DNA from: Bacillus manliponensis
GTDB taxonomy: Bacteria; Bacillota; Bacilli; Bacillales; Bacillaceae_G
Length of the DNA: 64,000 bases
Direction: 5' to 3'
Assembly: GCF_000712595.1 (NCBI RefSeq)
Contig: NZ_JOTN01000001.1
Span: forward strand, 47,901-111,900
The notes beneath the pieces were generated by a model, which made no database searches, was not told the origin of the DNA, and was given only the letters and a program-made list of their open reading frames with translations. The stretch's first letter is position 1. The number at the start of each line of letters is the position of its first letter. This document shows positions 60,790-64,000 of this stretch, piece after piece. The position numbers and the translations under genes were made by a program.

Positions 60790-61914
60790 TTAAGCCTTAA
60801 TAACCAAACAAGCATTATGACCATTCATATCAAAAGCATTGATTATTCCAATTTTCATCTTTGATCGATTTGTTTGCTTTTCATTCTTTACATTTAAAAA
60901 CGGTAAAGCTTCCTCCCGCTTCATTATATTTAGACCCAGTATAGTTTGCGTAACTCCATTTGTAGCTAATACATTTCCTGTTATTTCTTTATGAGAATCG
61001 AAGAAATAATGATGTTCCTTAAAGATATCTTCCATTGCTTGAATCTCAGCTTCATTACAATCTGAGATTCCTCCTGAATGTAAATACACAAAATCTACTT
61101 CATATGGCTCTATTTGCGCATCTTTTAAAGCGGCTTGTATAACTTTTTTGTAAGAATTTTTTCTATCCCCTACACATGTATTCATCCCACTTCCTATAAC
61201 TTCACCTAATATTCTTGCTCCTCTTTTAAGGGCATGTGACTCTTCTTCAAGCACTATAGCACCTGCTCCTGACCTTAAATTTAACTTTTCTTTCACATGA
61301 TTATAAGCAAGAGCTTTATAAGCCGTTTTTGTAAGAGGAGAAATATCTCCTTGCGTACCACCTGCTAGCATCACTTTTATTCTTCCATTTTTGATCATTC
61401 TTACAGAGTTTCCTATAGCTATTAAACTACTTGCTTCTCCAGCCACTATTGTACTTGAGGGACCTTGACATTCATTTTTAAGTGTGATTTCAGCCGCAGG
61501 AGCATTAATCATAGCTGATACAGAGTAGTATGGACTCACTCGTTTAGGACCTCTTTTAGAAAACAATTCCATATTTTCCAAAATGAATTGTTCTCCACCA
61601 TTACCGGCTACTCCGAACATAACACCAACATGACTTGAACTTTCCTCATGTAATCCTGCATGATGCATAGCCTCTTGAGCCGAAATCAATGCATATTGTG
61701 TACTTCTATCCAATCGTTTTACTTCTTTTCTTTCAAAAAATTGTGATGGATCATACATCTTCCCTAAATCTTTTTTCGATATAATATCTGCATAGGATTC
61801 CTCTCTACAACCCACAAATGTCTTATAGTGTAAATACTCTCTCCATACTTCTTTAAAACTTGTACCTAAAGAATTAATCAAACCATACCCTGTAATCATT
61901 ACTCTTTTATTCAC
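60790..61914 (-). CDS. Ketosynthase-like protein lacking the active-site Cys (chain-length-factor-like)
   Basis: 374 residues with the KAS I/II thiolase fold: RVMITGYGLINSLG at the start, GPSSTIVAGEASSLIAIG in place of the FabF elbow GPSISIATACTSGVHNIG, VYLHSGGISDCNEAE for the first His, and ITGNVLATNGVTQTILGL for the second. The nucleophile Cys is Glu, the first His is kept, and the second His is Asn. It resembles KS-beta/CLF proteins, which lack Cys and pair with an active ketosynthase. GTG start (MNKRVMITG) with GAGGTG upstream. It lies downstream of the KAS III-ACP genes. Confidence 0.82.
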   Translation of the reverse strand: MNKRVMITGYGLINSLGTSFKEVWREYLHYKTFVGCREESYADIISKKDLGKMYDPSQFFERKEVKRLDRSTQYALISAQEAMHHAGLHEESSSHVGVMFGVAGNGGEQFILENMELFSKRGPKRVSPYYSVSAMINAPAAEITLKNECQGPSSTIVAGEASSLIAIGNSVRMIKNGRIKVMLAGGTQGDISPLTKTAYKALAYNHVKEKLNLRSGAGAIVLEEESHALKRGARILGEVIGSGMNTCVGDRKNSYKKVIQAALKDAQIEPYEVDFVYLHSGGISDCNEAEIQAMEDIFKEHHYFFDSHKEITGNVLATNGVTQTILGLNIMKREEALPFLNVKNEKQTNRSKMKIGIINAFDMNGHNACLVIKA

Positions 61915-61962
61915 TACATCCACCTCATAAAAACAAAGCTTACATATACTATACTTCTCTAA

Positions 61963-62223
61963 CTATTCAGCTGATTTAACTTCTTTTTGCTCCACAATGT
62001 ATTTAACAATACTATCAATTGTTTTAAAGACATCCATATCAACTACCCCTAAATCTAAATCATATTCTTTCTTAAGAGCATTAATGAATAGTAAAACATC
62101 CATAGAATCTAAACCATAAGGAGAATCCTTTCCAAATAAAGGTACATCGTTTTGGATTTCTTCAAGACTAACAGGCATTTCATACATTTCTACAAGCTTT
62201 TCTTTTACTTTTAACTTAATCAT
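61963..62223 (-). CDS. Acyl carrier protein
   Basis: 86 residues, four-helix acidic ACP fold. The phosphopantetheine-binding motif is GLDSMD (Ser40) with an FKTIDSIVKYIVEQ fourth helix. The pathway-specific sequence differs from the housekeeping AcpP. ATG at MIKLKV starts directly after the KAS III stop (TAAAATG). It would carry the growing or primed acyl chain for the adjacent ketosynthases. Confidence 0.92.
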   Translation of the reverse strand: MIKLKVKEKLVEMYEMPVSLEEIQNDVPLFGKDSPYGLDSMDVLLFINALKKEYDLDLGVVDMDVFKTIDSIVKYIVEQKEVKSAE

Positions 62224-62224
62224 T

Positions 62225-63271
62225 TTAAAAACCCCTTTTTTCATTTTTTTTATATTTTAAACATAATGAACCCCATAAAAAACCAGCACCAATTGCAGAG
62301 AAAACTAAATGATCACCTTGTTTAATCTTATTTTCACTCATAGCTTTATAGAATGCAGAGAACAGTGTAGCTGATCCTGTATTCCCTTGTTCCTGCACTG
62401 TCAAAGACGCTTTATCTAGTGGTGCTCCTATAGCACTCATCGCCTCTTTAATAATGTTCAAATTGGCTTGATGGATAATGAAATGATTAATATCTTCCAT
62501 TTTAAGATTTGCACATTCTATAGCTGAACAGATAGACTTAGGAAGGTTTTCTGTAGCTTTCTTCCATACCTCTCTCCCATTCATTTTCAGGAACTGACTT
62601 TTATAAATATCTTCATCTTGTAAAGGAACCGTTCCACCCCCTGTAATTTCAACTGCATGGGATAAATCCGAGCCGATGTTCCACGATAATATGCCATTTC
62701 CCTCTTCCGTTTTCTGAAGAATCATCGCGCCAGCAGCATCTCCTAAAAACACTCTTGTCGTACGTTCTTCAGGGTCAGTAATACGGGATAATACCTCTGC
62801 TCCAATAACAAGAACATTCTTTATATTCGAATTTTGCAACATATGAGATCCTAACACGATAGAAAAAATACCACCTGCACAACCTGTTTGGTTTAAATCA
62901 ATTGGAATTGCATTTGTAGCACCTAACTGTTCTTTTACAATCAGTGCCGTAGAAGGCAACCTCTGATCTGGTGTAGTTGTTGTTAATATAATTACATCGA
63001 TTTGTTCTGGTAAAACTTGTGCATCTTCCATTGCTTGCTTGCTAGCAAATAGACACATGTCTGATGTCACAAGCCCATCTTCTAAGAACCTTCTTTCTTT
63101 AATACCTGTTTTTGTTTGAATCCATTCGTCAGTCGTTTCCAAAGTTTTAGTTAACATCTCATTTGTAATTACCTGAGTCGGTTTATAAAATCCAATCCCT
63201 TGTATCGTTACAGGGGTACGAAGACCACTTACATTTTTAGTACTCGTTCTTTCCACTGTGTCCACTTTCAA
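62225..63271 (-). CDS. Beta-ketoacyl-ACP synthase III (FabH-like)
   Basis: 348 residues. The catalytic triad is complete: Cys131 (LNQTGCAGG), His267 (FIIHQAN) and Asn297 (QGNTGSAT). FLGDAAGAMIL and the C-terminal AIGAGFLWGS are typical. An N-terminal extension of about 20 residues before the FabH fold is unusual. Start TTG with AAAGGAG 9 bases upstream; the gene overlaps the TPP-enzyme gene by 35 bases. It likely condenses an acyl-CoA or acyl starter with malonyl-ACP or joins an acyl group in this specialised pathway. Confidence 0.88.
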   Translation of the reverse strand: MKVDTVERTSTKNVSGLRTPVTIQGIGFYKPTQVITNEMLTKTLETTDEWIQTKTGIKERRFLEDGLVTSDMCLFASKQAMEDAQVLPEQIDVIILTTTTPDQRLPSTALIVKEQLGATNAIPIDLNQTGCAGGIFSIVLGSHMLQNSNIKNVLVIGAEVLSRITDPEERTTRVFLGDAAGAMILQKTEEGNGILSWNIGSDLSHAVEITGGGTVPLQDEDIYKSQFLKMNGREVWKKATENLPKSICSAIECANLKMEDINHFIIHQANLNIIKEAMSAIGAPLDKASLTVQEQGNTGSATLFSAFYKAMSENKIKQGDHLVFSAIGAGFLWGSLCLKYKKNEKRGF

Positions 63272-64000
63272 CCAATTCCACTCCTTTTTTTGGAAAATCC
63301 CCATATATTTCTCTTACCGCAGTTGGAACATCTTCAAGTTGAATAACACACTCTACAATAACCGTCTTTCCTTGATTATATTGTTGATATGCTTCTTTAA
63401 ATGTCGTCCCTACATCTTCTTGCTTCTTTAAAGAAAGTACCTTGAGCTGTGGGTGCTCCACTCCTACAAGCGGAAACATCCGATTGACAAATGATAGTGG
63501 GTTTTTTCTTTTTTTATTTTTATTTTGAAACTGTAACCATCCATATCCACCGTTTTTTAATACTACGTAAATGACTGGAACTCGATTGTTTATAACTGTT
63601 TCTAATTCACTACGAAATAGATTGAATGCACCATCACCCACAAAAGCTACAACTGGTCGATCGTCCTGAGCCTTAGCTATACCAACGGCTGCACTTAATC
63701 CAAACCCTAAACTTGTTTGTTCACTTGGAACAAATGCATTTTGTCCTTTTTTTAATTTTAAATATGGGAAATAGTACGACCACATATCTTGTAGACCATT
63801 TTCATGGACATATATAGCATTAGAAGGTGTATACAATTGTAATCCCTCTAAAACGTGTGCAACACTCAACTCTTTAATATTTTGTAAATAACCCTTCTTT
63901 TCTAGCAATGCTTCCTGCTTAAGAATAGCTATTTTCTGAAGCCACTTGTCCTTTTCTAACGGATTTTGAATGAGGGAGGTAAGATAATCTACAGCTAATT
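63237..64000 (-). CDS. Thiamine diphosphate-dependent enzyme (5' end beyond the window)
   Basis: The frame is open to the window edge, so only about 253 C-terminal residues are seen. The TPP-binding domain has SEQTSLGFGLSAAVGIAKA and the GDG...N motif (VGDGAFNLFRSELETVINNRVPVIYVVLKNGGYGW). The C-terminus resembles acetolactate synthase/indolepyruvate or benzoylformate decarboxylase-type enzymes. Substrate cannot be assigned. It is the first visible gene of a polycistron with KAS III, ACP and the ketosynthase-like gene, and may supply an acyl donor from a 2-oxo acid. Confidence 0.85.
   Translation of the reverse strand, partial: LAVDYLTSLIQNPLEKDKWLQKIAILKQEALLEKKGYLQNIKELSVAHVLEGLQLYTPSNAIYVHENGLQDMWSYYFPYLKLKKGQNAFVPSEQTSLGFGLSAAVGIAKAQDDRPVVAFVGDGAFNLFRSELETVINNRVPVIYVVLKNGGYGWLQFQNKNKKRKNPLSFVNRMFPLVGVEHPQLKVLSLKKQEDVGTTFKEAYQQYNQGKTVIVECVIQLEDVPTAVREIYGDFPKKGVELVESGHSGKNEY

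Overview
The window is a chromosomal segment of a Bacillus cereus-group bacterium (low-GC Firmicute). This is inferred from classic Bacillus gene blocks (cggR-gap-pgk-tpiA-gpmI-eno; secG-esterase-rnr-smpB-ssrA; nudix-rapZ-yvcK-whiA-crh), strong AGGAGG-type ribosome sites, frequent TTG/GTG starts, a tmRNA tag ending in ALAA, and a TnrA box, CtsR box and CggR operator that match the Bacillus consensus. No database search was possible, so the species is not fixed.

Layout. 1-4.6 kb: four tandem DUF418 membrane-protein paralogues, the first cut by the window edge. 4.6-9.1 kb: two CNT-type nucleoside transporters behind cre-like sites, and an alanine/sodium symporter behind two TnrA/GlnR-type boxes. 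9.2-11 kb: two small exported proteins, bioY and a 3'-end relic of an aldo/keto reductase. 11.1-13 kb: a DUF1641-NDH-2 operon with a long structured leader that I cannot assign to any known RNA class. 13-22 kb: murB, a chemoreceptor, a phosphodiesterase-fold protein, a frameshifted NERD gene, an aldo/keto reductase divergent from an ArsR-type regulator across a perfect palindrome, an APH-type kinase, and a RodA-like protein with no ordinary start codon. 22.3-27.6 kb: a CDP-sugar locus (rfbF, a two-domain glycosyltransferase with a 21-residue repeat array, an epimerase, rfbG). 28-31.5 kb: an HxlR/nitroreductase pair and a flavin monooxygenase-DUF896-Rrf2-ABM operon. 32.1-32.8 kb: a 685-bp non-autonomous element with 38-bp Tn3-type ends.

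32.9-39.4 kb: ssrA-smpB-rnr-esterase-secG (trans-translation, RNA decay, secretion), then an lrgAB/cidAB pair and a small membrane protein. 39.7-46.8 kb: the glycolytic operon under its repressor CggR. 46.8-52 kb: a glutaredoxin-like protein, sigma-54, tRNA-Arg, a YdhK lipoprotein, YfmQ, clpP with a CtsR box, and an XRE regulator. 52.3-56 kb: crh/whiA/yvcK/rapZ/nudix. 56.2-59.9 kb: lutCBA for L-lactate use and a DUF368 polyprenyl-phosphate transporter.

60.2-64 kb: a compact fatty-acid-synthase-like cluster with a TPP-dependent enzyme, an intact KAS III, an ACP, a ketosynthase whose catalytic Cys and second His are replaced, and a divergent FabZ-like hot-dog protein lacking the canonical catalytic His. 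It looks like a small specialised acyl pathway and is the best candidate here for an undescribed system; it continues past the right edge.
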